From Brucella thiophenivorans (GTDB lineage Bacteria; Pseudomonadota; Alphaproteobacteria; Rhizobiales; Rhizobiaceae): a DNA stretch of 60,005 bases. Made by a program: the position numbers and the translations under genes. This document shows, piece by piece, positions 8,559 through 17,646 of the stretch. Each line of letters starts with the position of its first letter. Positions within the stretch are counted from its first letter, which is position 1. The notes under the pieces were generated by a model. The model worked only from the letters and a program-made list of their open reading frames with translations. It did not search any database and was not told where the DNA came from. Location of the stretch: assembly GCF_002252445.1 (NCBI RefSeq), contig NZ_NNRJ01000054.1, positions 1 to 60,005 of the forward strand, read 5' to 3'.

Positions 8559-10007
8559 TTACAGCCCGCCGACATGCAGTGTTTTAATCTCCAGATATTC
8601 TTCAATGCCGAGCTTTGATCCCTCACGGCCAAGCCCCGATTGCTTGACACCGCCAAAAGGTGCGACTTCAGTTGAGATAGCACCTGTATTGAGGCCTATC
8701 ATACCGAACTCAAGTGCTTCTGCCACACGCCATGAGCGTTTCAGGTTCTCGGTAAAGAAATAGGCCGCAAGGCCGAATGGCGTGCCGTTTGCAATTTCAA
8801 TCGCTTCCTCTTCCGTTTCAAAGCGGAAAAGCGGTGCAACGGGTCCAAACGTTTCTTCGGATGCGAGAAGCATATCGGTTGTTGCATCACCCAGCACGAT
8901 CGGCCGCGCATATTGTCGACCTTCCGGCATTGTCTCGCTTTGTGCGAGAATTTTTGCACCGCGTCCCAAAGCATCGCTCACATGGCGTTCGATCTTTTCA
9001 ATCGCCGCATGATTGATCATCGGGCCAATCACAACGCCTTCTTCGGTACCAATGCCGACTTTCATCTGCGCAACGCGGCTTGAAAGCTTAGCTGCAAAAG
9101 CATCGTAGATACCTGCCTGCACCAGAATGCGGTTTGAGCAAACGCAGGTCTGTCCGCCATTGCGAAATTTAGAGGCGATAGCGCCTTCAACCGCTTGATC
9201 CAGATCAGCATCGTCAAACACTATGAATGGCGCATTGCCGCCAAGCTCAAGGCTCAAGCGCTTAATACTGTCGGCAGCACCCTTCATCAGAAGCGAACCG
9301 ACACGCGTTGAGCCAGTGAAGGAGATCTTGCGCACCGTTTCATTGGCCATCAGCTCGTTGCCGATTTCGCTCGGCATACCAGTGACAATATTGATGACGC
9401 CTGCCGGTATGCCTGCGCGTTCTGCAAGTGCGCCGAGCGCTAGTGCTGAAAACGGCGTAAACTCTGAAGGCTTGATAACGACAGTACAGCCAGCCGCAAG
9501 TGCCGGTGCCACTTTGCGCGTAATCATCGCATTGGGGAAATTCCACGGCGTGATGATAGCACAGACACCGACCGCTTCTTTCAAAACAAGAATGCGACGA
9601 TCTGCGGTTGGCGAAGGAATGCTGCCTCCATCGATGCGACGCGCTTCCTCTGCAAACCACTTCACAAAAGATGCGCCATAGCGGATTTCGCCGAGCGCTT
9701 CAGGGAGAGGCTTGCCCTGTTCCAGCGTCAACAGCAGAGCAAGATCCTGCTCATGCTCAATCATCAGTGCAAACCAGCGTTCCAGCAAGGCAGCACGTTC
9801 CGCATGGGTTTTCTTTTTCCACGGCTTGAAAGCAGCTGCCGCTGCGTCGATTGCCGCGCGCGTTTCCGTGATCCCCATGTCGGGGATCGTGCCCAAAGCC
9901 CTAAGACTTGCCGGATTGGTGACATCCAAAGTCGCGGTGGAAGCGGCATCCTGCCAGACACCGCCAATGAGACCCTGCTGCCTGAAAAGGCCGTGATCTT
10001 TTAACAT
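8559..10007 (-). CDS. gabD: NAD(P)-dependent succinate-semialdehyde dehydrogenase
   Basis: 482 residues, the standard length for GabD-type aldehyde dehydrogenases. It shows the cofactor segment ITPWNFPNAMITRK, the general-base motif LELGGNAPFIVFDDADLD and the nucleophile motif FRNGGQTCVCSNRI with two Cys. SSADH enzymes oxidise succinate semialdehyde to succinate, the last step of GABA degradation. The aminotransferase upstream could supply the semialdehyde. A ribosome site (AGGGAA) precedes ATG 10007. The assignment rests on family resemblance; other omega-semialdehydes are possible. Confidence 0.85.
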   Translation of the reverse strand: MLKDHGLFRQQGLIGGVWQDAASTATLDVTNPASLRALGTIPDMGITETRAAIDAAAAAFKPWKKKTHAERAALLERWFALMIEHEQDLALLLTLEQGKPLPEALGEIRYGASFVKWFAEEARRIDGGSIPSPTADRRILVLKEAVGVCAIITPWNFPNAMITRKVAPALAAGCTVVIKPSEFTPFSALALGALAERAGIPAGVINIVTGMPSEIGNELMANETVRKISFTGSTRVGSLLMKGAADSIKRLSLELGGNAPFIVFDDADLDQAVEGAIASKFRNGGQTCVCSNRILVQAGIYDAFAAKLSSRVAQMKVGIGTEEGVVIGPMINHAAIEKIERHVSDALGRGAKILAQSETMPEGRQYARPIVLGDATTDMLLASEETFGPVAPLFRFETEEEAIEIANGTPFGLAAYFFTENLKRSWRVAEALEFGMIGLNTGAISTEVAPFGGVKQSGLGREGSKLGIEEYLEIKTLHVGGL

Positions 10008-10022
10008 CTTTACGTTCCCTTA

Positions 10023-11066
10023 TTATGCAAGTGCAGCAAGTACGGACTGCGTGATGGCATCCGTTTTGTCTCTGCCCGCAACTGTTCCGATACCTTGCGC
10101 CGTAGCCGCCTCAATTGCCGCCATCACATCTTTCGCAGCCTGATGCTCGCCAAGATGCTCAAGCATCATTGCGCCAGACCAGATCGCTGCAATTGGATTG
10201 GCAATGCCAAGATGCGCAATATCAGGTGCAGAGCCATGAACTGGCTCAAACATCGAAGGCGCTGTGCGGTCAGGATTGATATTGGCAGAAGCCGCATAGC
10301 CAAGGCCGCCCTGAATGGCAGCACCAAGATCAGTCAGAATATCGCCAAAGAGATTGGACGCCACGATCACATCAAGGCTTTCCGGTGCCATCACCATGCG
10401 CGCTGCCATGGCATCAATATGGTAATGCGAAACTTCAACATCAGGATATTCCTTGGCGACATCCTTTGTCACCTCATCCCAGAAAACCATCGAATATTTC
10501 TGCGCATTGGACTTGGTAACCGAAGCAAGCTTCTTGCGACGCAAGCGTGCCTGCTCGAAGCCGAAGCGGATAATACGCTCAACACCCGTGCGAGTGAAAA
10601 TCGCAGTTTCGACAGCAACTTCATCCTTCGTGCCGGAATGCACACGCCCACCGGCACCCGAATATTCACCTTCTGTGTTTTCACGAATGCAAAGAATATC
10701 AAAGCCTTCAGAACGCAGCGGACCTGTCACACCCGGCAACAGACGATGCGGACGGATATTGGCATATTGCACAAACGCCTTTCGGATCGGTAGCAGCAAA
10801 CCATGCAGCGAAACAGAATCCGGCACCTCAGCAGGCCAGCCAACAGCGCCGAGATAAATCGCATCGAACTTGCGCAATGTCTCGATGCCATCCGCAGGCA
10901 TCATGGAGCCTTTTTCATGATAATATTCGCATGACCAAGGAAAGTTTGTGCCTTCAAGCGTAAAGCCATTGCGCTTTGAAGCTGCCTGCAAAACCTGCCA
11001 TGTTGCATCAGTTACATTCTTGCCAATACCGTCACCCGGGATCAAAGCAATCGAATAAGTTGTCAT
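10023..11066 (-). CDS. Tartrate/D-malate-type NAD-dependent dehydrogenase (isocitrate/isopropylmalate dehydrogenase family)
   Basis: 347 residues from ATG 11066 (GAGGGAA upstream; a TTG at 11069 is adjacent). It belongs to the beta-decarboxylating dehydrogenases: IRENTEGEYSGAGGR at the substrate loop, the SVTKSNAQKYSMVFW helix with the catalytic Lys region, SNLFGDILTDLGAAI with metal-binding Asp, and FEPVHGSAPDIA for NAD binding. The form matches tartrate dehydrogenase/D-malate dehydrogenase more than LeuB. It lies 15 bases upstream of gabD on the same strand. Its place in the pathway is unclear; it may feed pyruvate or oxaloacetate to the transaminase. Confidence 0.83.
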   Translation of the reverse strand: MTTYSIALIPGDGIGKNVTDATWQVLQAASKRNGFTLEGTNFPWSCEYYHEKGSMMPADGIETLRKFDAIYLGAVGWPAEVPDSVSLHGLLLPIRKAFVQYANIRPHRLLPGVTGPLRSEGFDILCIRENTEGEYSGAGGRVHSGTKDEVAVETAIFTRTGVERIIRFGFEQARLRRKKLASVTKSNAQKYSMVFWDEVTKDVAKEYPDVEVSHYHIDAMAARMVMAPESLDVIVASNLFGDILTDLGAAIQGGLGYAASANINPDRTAPSMFEPVHGSAPDIAHLGIANPIAAIWSGAMMLEHLGEHQAAKDVMAAIEAATAQGIGTVAGRDKTDAITQSVLAALA

Positions 11067-11078
11067 CAAGAATTCCCT

Positions 11079-12542
11079 CTAGAGATCGATAAGCACGCTT
11101 TTGGATTTGCGATTTGCGAGATAGGCATCGCGTCCGAGATCCTTGCCAATACCAGAGCTTTTATAGCCGCCAGTTGGCAGAATATGATCGCGTGAGCGGC
11201 CATAGCGGTTGACCCAGATTGTTCCTGCCTGCAAAGCCTTGGTGACGCGAAGTGCGCGCGACAGATCCCGCGTGAAAAGACCCGCTGCCAGCCCATAAAT
11301 CGGGTGATCAGCAAGGGCGAGCGCCTCTTCCTCGTGTTTGAATGTCTGAAGCGTCAACACAGGACCGAAAATTTCCTCGGTCACGGCTGGAGAGTTTTCA
11401 TCGACACCGCGAAGCAGTGTAGGCTCATAATAATAGCCCTCGCGATCCATCCGCTTTCCGCCTACAACACTGTGTGCGCCGAGCTTGACTGCCTTCTGCA
11501 CAATCTCATCAATACGGCAAATCTGACGTTCGGAAATGATCGGCGAATATTGTGTGTTCTCGTCCCATGTGACGCCCGGCTTGATATTAGCCATATGCCG
11601 CGCAATGGCTTCGCTTAGCGCATCGGCAATTTCTTCCGCAACAATAAGACGCGAGCCAGCGACACAGGCCTGTCCGGCATTGCTTAGAATTCCGCGCGTA
11701 ATAGCAGAGGCAGCCAGTTGGATATCCGCATCGGCGAACACCACCTGCGGGCTTTTTCCGCCAAGCTCCAGCGTCATTGGCTTAACACCAGTTCGCGCGA
11801 TATTCTGCATAATAGCAGCACCCGCCGCCGTTGACCCTGTAAAGCTGACCTTTGAAATATCCGAGTGCCCGGTAATAGCATTGCCGGTCGTCGGACCATC
11901 ACCCAAGACGATATTAATAAGGCCAGCGGGGATGCCAGCCTTAACCGCAAGTTCAGCGATATAGAGTGTGGTGAAAGGCGTTATCTCTGAAGGCTTAAGA
12001 ACAACAGCATTGCCTGCCGCCAGTGCCGGTCCAAGCTTCCAGCCCGCCATAGAGATTGGGAAGTTCCATGGTGTAATGGCACCGATCACGCCATAGGGCT
12101 CACTCAGAGTCATACCAAATGTGTTGGCGCTTGTCGGAACGACTTCGCTGCCTTCCTTATCGGCAAATTCAGCAAAAAAGCGGATCTGTTCGGCGGTAAC
12201 TGCGATGTCGCCTTCGATAAGATGCGCAATCGGTCGGGTTGAAGAAACCGCTTCCATACGCGCCAGCGTCAATGCTTCCTGCTCGATCAGGTCAGCCCAT
12301 CGATGCAGCGCATTCAACCGCTCGCGTGGCAGCGTATCGGACCATCCGCTCGATTTCAGCGCAGCCTTGGCATTTTGTACTGCGCGATCAACCAGCGCCT
12401 CATCAGCTATCGGGCAATCACCATAGGCCTTGCCATCGGAAGGCCTGCGCATTTCAAGGCCACCTGTGGCATCCACGCGCTCCCCACCGATATAATGATA
12501 AAACGGAAGTTCGAGCGTTTCAGGATCGAAGCTTAAAGTCAT
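11079..12542 (-). CDS. Aldehyde dehydrogenase family protein (betaine/gamma-aminobutyraldehyde type)
   Basis: 487 residues starting at ATG 12542, which has GAGG six bases upstream; a longer frame begins at 12593 without support. Motifs are ITPWNFPISMAGWKLGPALAAGN, the general-base segment LELGGKSPQVVFADADI and the nucleophile SNAGQACVAGSR. It belongs to the large group holding betaine-aldehyde and gamma-glutamyl-aminobutyraldehyde dehydrogenases. With the second aldehyde dehydrogenase and the DAO-type oxidase nearby, it probably oxidises the aldehyde from amine oxidation. Twelve bases separate it from the tartrate-type dehydrogenase. Confidence 0.85.
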   Translation of the reverse strand: MTLSFDPETLELPFYHYIGGERVDATGGLEMRRPSDGKAYGDCPIADEALVDRAVQNAKAALKSSGWSDTLPRERLNALHRWADLIEQEALTLARMEAVSSTRPIAHLIEGDIAVTAEQIRFFAEFADKEGSEVVPTSANTFGMTLSEPYGVIGAITPWNFPISMAGWKLGPALAAGNAVVLKPSEITPFTTLYIAELAVKAGIPAGLINIVLGDGPTTGNAITGHSDISKVSFTGSTAAGAAIMQNIARTGVKPMTLELGGKSPQVVFADADIQLAASAITRGILSNAGQACVAGSRLIVAEEIADALSEAIARHMANIKPGVTWDENTQYSPIISERQICRIDEIVQKAVKLGAHSVVGGKRMDREGYYYEPTLLRGVDENSPAVTEEIFGPVLTLQTFKHEEEALALADHPIYGLAAGLFTRDLSRALRVTKALQAGTIWVNRYGRSRDHILPTGGYKSSGIGKDLGRDAYLANRKSKSVLIDL

Positions 12543-12607
12543 GGCGCACCTCGTACTTTCTTTGAGAAAAGTATAGTGCCGGAGGCACCGCATTTTTGAT
12601 CAAGAAT

Positions 12608-12644
12608 AGCCCACCTGGCGGTTTTCAATCGCGTCAGGCGGGCT
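12608..12644 (-). terminator. Hairpin between cupin and aldehyde dehydrogenase genes
   Basis: A 13-bp stem with wobble pairs (AGCCC.CCTG...CAGG.GGGCT) and an 11-base loop lies between the two minus-strand genes. The stem is strong but the following T-run is weak. It may attenuate transcription or mark the end of the cupin transcript rather than act as a full terminator. Confidence 0.5.
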
Positions 12645-12666
12645 TTATGCGGCGGATTATTCTGGC

Positions 12667-13023
12667 TTATTCATAAACGCAGAGGTAAATCTTGCGTACG
12701 GTTTCAATCGTCCGCCAGATACCAACAAAGCCCGGCTTCATGACAAAGCTGTCGCCTGCGCGATAGGTCTTGGTTTCACCGTCTTTTTCTTCGATTTCAA
12801 CGAGGCCAGACAGGATATGGCAGAACTCAAGCGTCGTACCCTTGATGGAATGGGTCTCGCCCGGCGTTGCTTCCCAAACACCTGTCAGAACCTTATCATT
12901 CTTCGAAGCATCCTGCGCCCAAGTTTTGAACGATGGCGCGCCAGAGATCAGACGATCCTCGGTTGGCAGCGCTTCTTTCGGTGCAAAATCAGGATTTGGA
13001 TCGATGGTAATCAGAAGTGACAT
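12667..13023 (-). CDS. Cupin-domain protein (DUF861/cupin_3)
   Basis: 118 residues from ATG 13023, with AAGGGGA upstream; a longer in-frame start at 13050 lacks support. It is a single small beta-barrel. The segment GVWEATPGETHSIKGTTLEFCHILSGLVEIEEKDG is the first cupin motif and YRAGDSFVMKPGFVGIW the second, as in DUF861 proteins related to ureidoglycine aminohydrolase. Such proteins often accompany DAO-type amine oxidases and aldehyde dehydrogenases. It may have a binding or sensing role; the ligand is unknown. Confidence 0.8.
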   Translation of the reverse strand: MSLLITIDPNPDFAPKEALPTEDRLISGAPSFKTWAQDASKNDKVLTGVWEATPGETHSIKGTTLEFCHILSGLVEIEEKDGETKTYRAGDSFVMKPGFVGIWRTIETVRKIYLCVYE

Positions 13024-13039
13024 AGCATTCCCCTTTGGG

Positions 13040-13963
13040 TTAATAACCAAGTGTGCGATCGATCAGGCCGATCAGTTCTTCTCCAGCGAGATGACGCTGG
13101 ATATTTTCGATGACAGATTTTGCAGCCGTATGTGGTTGCGTAACGGACGCGATATGCGGTGTGATAAGCACTTTCGGGTGCGACCAGAGTGGATGCCCCG
13201 CAGGAAGTGGTTCGGGATCAGTTACGTCACACATGGCTGCTGAAAGATGGCCGCTATCAAGCGCCTCGATCAGTGCATTTTGATCAAGCTGCGGCCCACG
13301 CCCCGTATGCAGCAATCGCGCACCCTTTGGTAGCAAGGCAAACAGATCGGCATTCAGAATACCGCGTGTTTCGTCGGTCAACGGCAGCAGGCAGATAAGA
13401 ATATCAGTCTGCCGCAGGAAGCTCGCAAACTGACCCTCACCGTAAAAACACTCAACGCCTGCAATGTCTTTTCGGCTGCGACTCCAACCGGACAGCGGAA
13501 ACTGAAATGGAAGCAGCCTTTCAATGGAAGCTTGTGCGAGCATGCCCAGCCCTAAGAAACCAACCCGGCGTTCACTGGCCTGTGGCGTCGCAAACGCGCG
13601 CCATTCCTCATTTTTCTGCTGCTCTCTATACGCAATAGCTTCGCGATGGAGCGTTAGTACGCCCATCGCCACATACTCCTGCATCATGCGGATAATGCCG
13701 TCCTCGACCATACGCACGAGCTTGACGTGTTCTGGCACAGTTCCCGGCTTGAACTGATCAACGCCAGCGCCAATCGAAAAAAGCACCTCAAGATTGCTAT
13801 AACGCGCAATCTCATCGGGTGCTACCCAACTGATCAGATAACGGATTTCATTGGGATCGACCTCGTCGCCTGCCTGATAAAACGCAACATCAGGAAGCGC
13901 CTTCGCAAAAGCCTCACGAAAAACAGCACCGCGTGCGGCATCGGAATTAAAAAGAAACGCCAT
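13040..13963 (-). CDS. Glyoxylate/hydroxypyruvate reductase A-like D-2-hydroxyacid dehydrogenase
   Basis: 307 residues, the typical GhrA length. The Rossmann motif appears as VGFLGLGMLAQASIERLLPF. The catalytic elements are HTGRGPQLDQNALIEAL (Arg), CDVTDPEPLPAGHPLW (Glu) and LITPHIASVTQP (His), in the usual order. GhrA-type enzymes reduce glyoxylate or hydroxypyruvate with NADPH in the cytoplasm. It ends 16 bases before the cupin start and probably shares its transcript. The actual 2-keto acid used here is inferred. Confidence 0.85.
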   Translation of the reverse strand: MAFLFNSDAARGAVFREAFAKALPDVAFYQAGDEVDPNEIRYLISWVAPDEIARYSNLEVLFSIGAGVDQFKPGTVPEHVKLVRMVEDGIIRMMQEYVAMGVLTLHREAIAYREQQKNEEWRAFATPQASERRVGFLGLGMLAQASIERLLPFQFPLSGWSRSRKDIAGVECFYGEGQFASFLRQTDILICLLPLTDETRGILNADLFALLPKGARLLHTGRGPQLDQNALIEALDSGHLSAAMCDVTDPEPLPAGHPLWSHPKVLITPHIASVTQPHTAAKSVIENIQRHLAGEELIGLIDRTLGY

Positions 13964-13975
13964 GATTGCTTCCGA

Positions 13976-15100
13976 TTAAGAGGTGAGGCGAGCGGCAAGA
14001 TTTTCGATCATCTTCTGGCACGCATGCAGCTCGTTGATTTCAATATATTCATTCGGACGATGGGCACGGCTGATATCGCCCGGACCGCAGATGATTGCAT
14101 CAATGCCCGCCTGCTGAAAAAGTCCGGCTTCTGTGCCATAGCTAACCGCTGCAAGCGTTTCCTGCCCCGTCAGCTCGACCAACAATTGGGAGAGTTCGCT
14201 CTCAGCTGAGAGCGAAAGTGCAGGATAGGCACTCAAATCATGCCAAAGCACTTGATAGCCGCCGTCGCACAGAGCGAATAATTCTGCCTTTACAGGCTCC
14301 AGCAATTCGGTTGGTGACATGCCGGAAATTGCACGCACTTCAATATCGGCGGTGCAGCGATCAGGAATGATATTAACGGCCTGCCCGCCAGCGATGACGC
14401 CAAACTGTAACGACGAATAAGGCGACTCAAAATTGGTATCGAACGGCCCAGCTTCCAGCGTCTTCCCGTAGGCAGCGGCTTTTGCAATCACGCCAGCCAT
14501 AGCATGAACGGCATTCAACCCAAGATCAGGGCGCGATGAATGGCCCGAACGCCCAATCACTTCCAGCCGAGCAGCAGCTTTGCCCTTATGCGCGAGCACG
14601 GCCTGCATCCGGCTTGGCTCACCAATGATGGCACCGAGCGGCTTTGCACACAGATCAGGAAGCGCTGCAAGCAAATGCGGCACACCGCGACAGCCCGCCT
14701 CCTCATCATAGGAAAACGCCAAATGAACTGGACGCAGCAATTGGCTGGAAGCAAATTTTGGCAATGCCGCAAGCGCGCATGCCAGAAAACCCTTCATATC
14801 GGTCGTGCCACGACCATAAAGCTTTTCTCCGTCCTTATGGAGTTTGAATGGATCGGTGGTCCACTCCGCTTCTCCGGCGGGCACAACGTCCGTATGACCG
14901 GAAAGAATATAGCCTGGAACATCGCGTGGACCGATTGTGATAAACAGATTTGCCCTGTCACCTTCTGGTCCGGGAAGCACTGATACTTCCGCCCCCGATG
15001 CTTTCGCATAGGCGCTGATCCAGTCGACAATCGCGTTATTGGGAGTACCCACGATAGAAGGAAAACCGATTAATGCTGCGAGAATTTCTTCGACGTTCAT
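13976..15100 (-). CDS. argE: Acetylornithine deacetylase (ArgE, M20 family)
   Basis: 374 residues from ATG 15100, which matches the family length; the frame stays open to 15304 but that extension resembles nothing. M20 metal motifs are visible: LSGHTDVVP with the first His/Asp, YGRGTTDMKG, and SYDEEAGCRG with the general-base Glu pair. The dimerisation segment AHKGKAAARLEVIGRSGHSSRPDLG follows. ArgE removes the acetyl group from N-acetylornithine, though many catabolic homologues act on other N-acyl amino acids. Two acetyltransferases frame this cluster, so an acetylated intermediate is conceivable. Confidence 0.82.
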   Translation of the reverse strand: MNVEEILAALIGFPSIVGTPNNAIVDWISAYAKASGAEVSVLPGPEGDRANLFITIGPRDVPGYILSGHTDVVPAGEAEWTTDPFKLHKDGEKLYGRGTTDMKGFLACALAALPKFASSQLLRPVHLAFSYDEEAGCRGVPHLLAALPDLCAKPLGAIIGEPSRMQAVLAHKGKAAARLEVIGRSGHSSRPDLGLNAVHAMAGVIAKAAAYGKTLEAGPFDTNFESPYSSLQFGVIAGGQAVNIIPDRCTADIEVRAISGMSPTELLEPVKAELFALCDGGYQVLWHDLSAYPALSLSAESELSQLLVELTGQETLAAVSYGTEAGLFQQAGIDAIICGPGDISRAHRPNEYIEINELHACQKMIENLAARLTS

Positions 15101-15343
15101 GAACACCACATGCGAAAAACAATCTTCGGGACTTTTATCAGCATAAAGGCTTAGCGAAGGGTTCCATGCCGAATAAGACGTGGCTTTGAACAAAGATTGC
15201 GAATTGACCGCGCCAAGAAGCAAATCCTGCGGCCTCCGACATGAGAAGATGCGGCAAAATACGTCTGTCAGATGCATTGCATTCATCGGCAGGATCAAAA
15301 ACACTGCATATTGCAGGCTTGGGTATTGGGTTAGGACGCTGAT

Positions 15344-16222
15344 ATGCAGAATTCAGTGCGACTGAAATCATTTGAACTGATGGCTCAGGACATCAAAGAC
15401 GTCGATGTCAGCCTGCTGCATGGATTATCAATGGGGGTCCGCTGGCCGCACCGTCCCAATGACTGGGAGCATATTCTGCAAACGGGTCAGGGAATTGTCG
15501 CCGTCGACGGGATTGGCCGGGTTTTTGGCAGTGCAATGTGGTTTCCATACGGGGACAACTTTGCAACAATCGGCATGGTGATTACGTCTCCACGCGCTCA
15601 GGCGCAGGGAAATGGGCGCTGGCTGATGGATCAGGTGCTGGAGCGTTGCAGCGGTCGAAACCTCAGCCTCAATGCGACCCATGCCGCCTATAGTCTTTAC
15701 CTTGCGCTCGGGTTCAAGAATGAAGCGACCGTCTATCAATGTCAGGGCGAAATAGCACTGACGCTTCCGGAAATTCCCGCCCCGGAAGGCGAGATTGTTA
15801 AACTTTCGAACGATGAAGTCGCAAGCCTTGCAAAGCTCGACGCCCAAGCATTCAGTGTTAACCGCGCCGATCTGCTGAAACTTCTGTCCGAAAAAGCCGA
15901 AATCTATGGCCTGAAACGCAATGGTGAACTGGTCGGCTATTCCTTCTGCCGCGAATTTGGGCGCGGCAAGGTCATCGGCCCTATTGTGGCAAGCAATGAT
16001 CAGGATGCAATCCAACTTACCGCAATCCACCTGCAAAATCTCAAGGGAGAATTTGCGCGTGTCGATACTCGCGAAAAGCACGGCGCTTTCGCAGATTATC
16101 TTGAGCAATGTCGGCTTGGCGTTTTTGACACTGTTACAACGATGTCGAGAGGAAAGCAGTTTTTAAACAGAAAAGCCAAAAATCCATGGATATATGGACT
16201 TGCAGCGCATGGCTGGGGGTAA
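15344..16222 (+). CDS. GNAT-family N-acetyltransferase, paralogue of the 5,380-6,222 gene
   Basis: 292 residues with the same two-domain plan as the GNAT at 5,380-6,222. Shared landmarks include (R)WPHRPNDWEHIL versus GWPHRREDWAFVL, the acetyl-CoA loop SPRAQAQGNGRWLMDQVL, a SLYLALGFKNEA motif, and FGRGKVIGPIVASNDQDA versus FGRGLVIGPVVAKSSDDA in the second domain. It is transcribed away from argE. The pair brackets the catabolic cluster. The loop here lacks the full R-G-x-G signature (QGNGR), so its cofactor binding may differ. Confidence 0.82.
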   Translation: MQNSVRLKSFELMAQDIKDVDVSLLHGLSMGVRWPHRPNDWEHILQTGQGIVAVDGIGRVFGSAMWFPYGDNFATIGMVITSPRAQAQGNGRWLMDQVLERCSGRNLSLNATHAAYSLYLALGFKNEATVYQCQGEIALTLPEIPAPEGEIVKLSNDEVASLAKLDAQAFSVNRADLLKLLSEKAEIYGLKRNGELVGYSFCREFGRGKVIGPIVASNDQDAIQLTAIHLQNLKGEFARVDTREKHGAFADYLEQCRLGVFDTVTTMSRGKQFLNRKAKNPWIYGLAAHGWG

Positions 16223-16320
16223 GAAATCCTATTATCGGAAAGATAAACATAAACAGTTGAGTTCCAGCAAAGCTTAATATCTAAGTACAGTTATTGTTAA
16301 AGCTCGTTTGGATTATCGCT

Positions 16321-17484
16321 GTGACCACAGAACAAACCCCTTCCAACGTTATTTTTTCGCGCACAGCAGTCACCAGCACGGCGATGATATTCGGCTTGAC
16401 ATATAGTCTGAGCGCCGCGCTCATTGCGCTTGATCTCGATGAAATGGGGTTCAGCGAAGCAATCATAGGTGCGAATGCTGCAATGCATGCTGTCGGCGTA
16501 CTTTGCATGGCCTTTCTGCTGCCGCGCCTGAGTGCACTGCTCGGCATGCGTATACTGGTGATTGTGGCACTTGCAGCAGCGGCGCTGCTTCTTGGGCTTT
16601 TCCCTGCTATCCCACTGATATGGCTCTGGTTCCCGCTGCGTATTCTATTGGGAGCCGCATCAGAAACGTTGTTTGTGGTGTCGGAAACATGGCTCAATTC
16701 ATTGAGCACCGACGAAAACCGCTCAAAAACCATGGGTATTTACACAGCGGCACTTTCGCTTGGCTTTGCGCTTGGACCTTTGATCCTTTCGCTCGTCGGT
16801 TCTACCGGGTTCCTGCCCTATCTGATTGGCTCCGCACTGGCCATTGTTGCAGCTCTGCTGATTGCAAGTCCCAAGGTCAGCGCCCCGCCAATCAACGACA
16901 AGCCGCATGGAAGTCCGTTGCATTATCTGGCGCTTGCACCTGTGGCGCTGGCCGCTACCGTGCTCAATGCTGCAATCGAATCCGCAGGGCTTTCATTTCT
17001 GCCACTTTATGCGGTGGATCTCGGCTGGAATGAAAATCAGGCGACGCAGCTGATGTCTGTCATGATGTTTGGCGCGATTATGCTCCAGATTCCTATCGGT
17101 TTTCTCGGCGACAAAATGAACCGTCAGACACTGCTGATCATCCTTGCTGGGCTATCAGCAGCCGGTGCTGCGATCTGGCCATGGGCGCTCACTTTGCCAT
17201 GGCTCACCTATACGCTGCTTTTTGTCTGGGGCGGTGCATTCGTCGGCATTTATACGATCATGTTAAGCGTCGTTGGGAGCCAGTTTAAAGGCGCTCAACT
17301 TGTTGGAATCTATGCCAGTATGGGATTGATGTGGGGCGTCGGGGCTTTGATCGGACCACTTTTTGCAGGCATTGCCCAGCAATATCTGACACACGGCCTG
17401 CCCATCTTTGTCACGATTGCCTGCCTGATCTTTCTGGCACTCGCTCTTACATTGCGTCCGCGTGAAGTGCTTGCGACCGAATAA
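16321..17484 (+). CDS. Major facilitator superfamily transporter
   Basis: 387 residues from GTG 16321, with GGA eight bases upstream; a TTG at 16294 would add nine residues. About twelve hydrophobic segments and the MFS layout (GLTYSLSAALIALDL at TM1, PLRILLGAASETLFVVSETW at TM4-5, and the loop FLGDKMNRQTLL between TM8 and TM9) mark it as a YcaD-like MFS protein. It sits in the cytoplasmic membrane as a proton-linked exporter or importer. No substrate can be named. A terminator follows 31 bases after the stop. Confidence 0.85.
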   Translation: MTTEQTPSNVIFSRTAVTSTAMIFGLTYSLSAALIALDLDEMGFSEAIIGANAAMHAVGVLCMAFLLPRLSALLGMRILVIVALAAAALLLGLFPAIPLIWLWFPLRILLGAASETLFVVSETWLNSLSTDENRSKTMGIYTAALSLGFALGPLILSLVGSTGFLPYLIGSALAIVAALLIASPKVSAPPINDKPHGSPLHYLALAPVALAATVLNAAIESAGLSFLPLYAVDLGWNENQATQLMSVMMFGAIMLQIPIGFLGDKMNRQTLLIILAGLSAAGAAIWPWALTLPWLTYTLLFVWGGAFVGIYTIMLSVVGSQFKGAQLVGIYASMGLMWGVGALIGPLFAGIAQQYLTHGLPIFVTIACLIFLALALTLRPREVLATE

Positions 17485-17514
17485 TCAATATTTTCCGAAG
17501 CTTAAAAGTAGTCA

Positions 17515-17540
17515 CGGCCTCCTTTATGGAGGCCGTATTT
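17515..17540 (+). terminator. Rho-independent terminator after the MFS gene
   Basis: Stem CGGCCTCC / GGAGGCCG with a five-base TTTAT loop at 17515-17535, followed by a short T-rich run. It fits termination of the MFS transcript before the next gene. Confidence 0.8.
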
Positions 17541-17646
17541 GTTCATATCCAACTATTTCTTAACGACTTATTTACCACGTTTGTAAGAAACTGAACTGAG
17601 CAAATCATTATGTCGACCGCGCTTATTTTTGAAAAGTGAACTTCTC

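Noticed and set aside
15100..15304. Extension of the ArgE frame to an upstream start at 15304
   Set aside because: The extra 68 residues do not resemble ArgE and the remaining length fits the family from ATG 15100.
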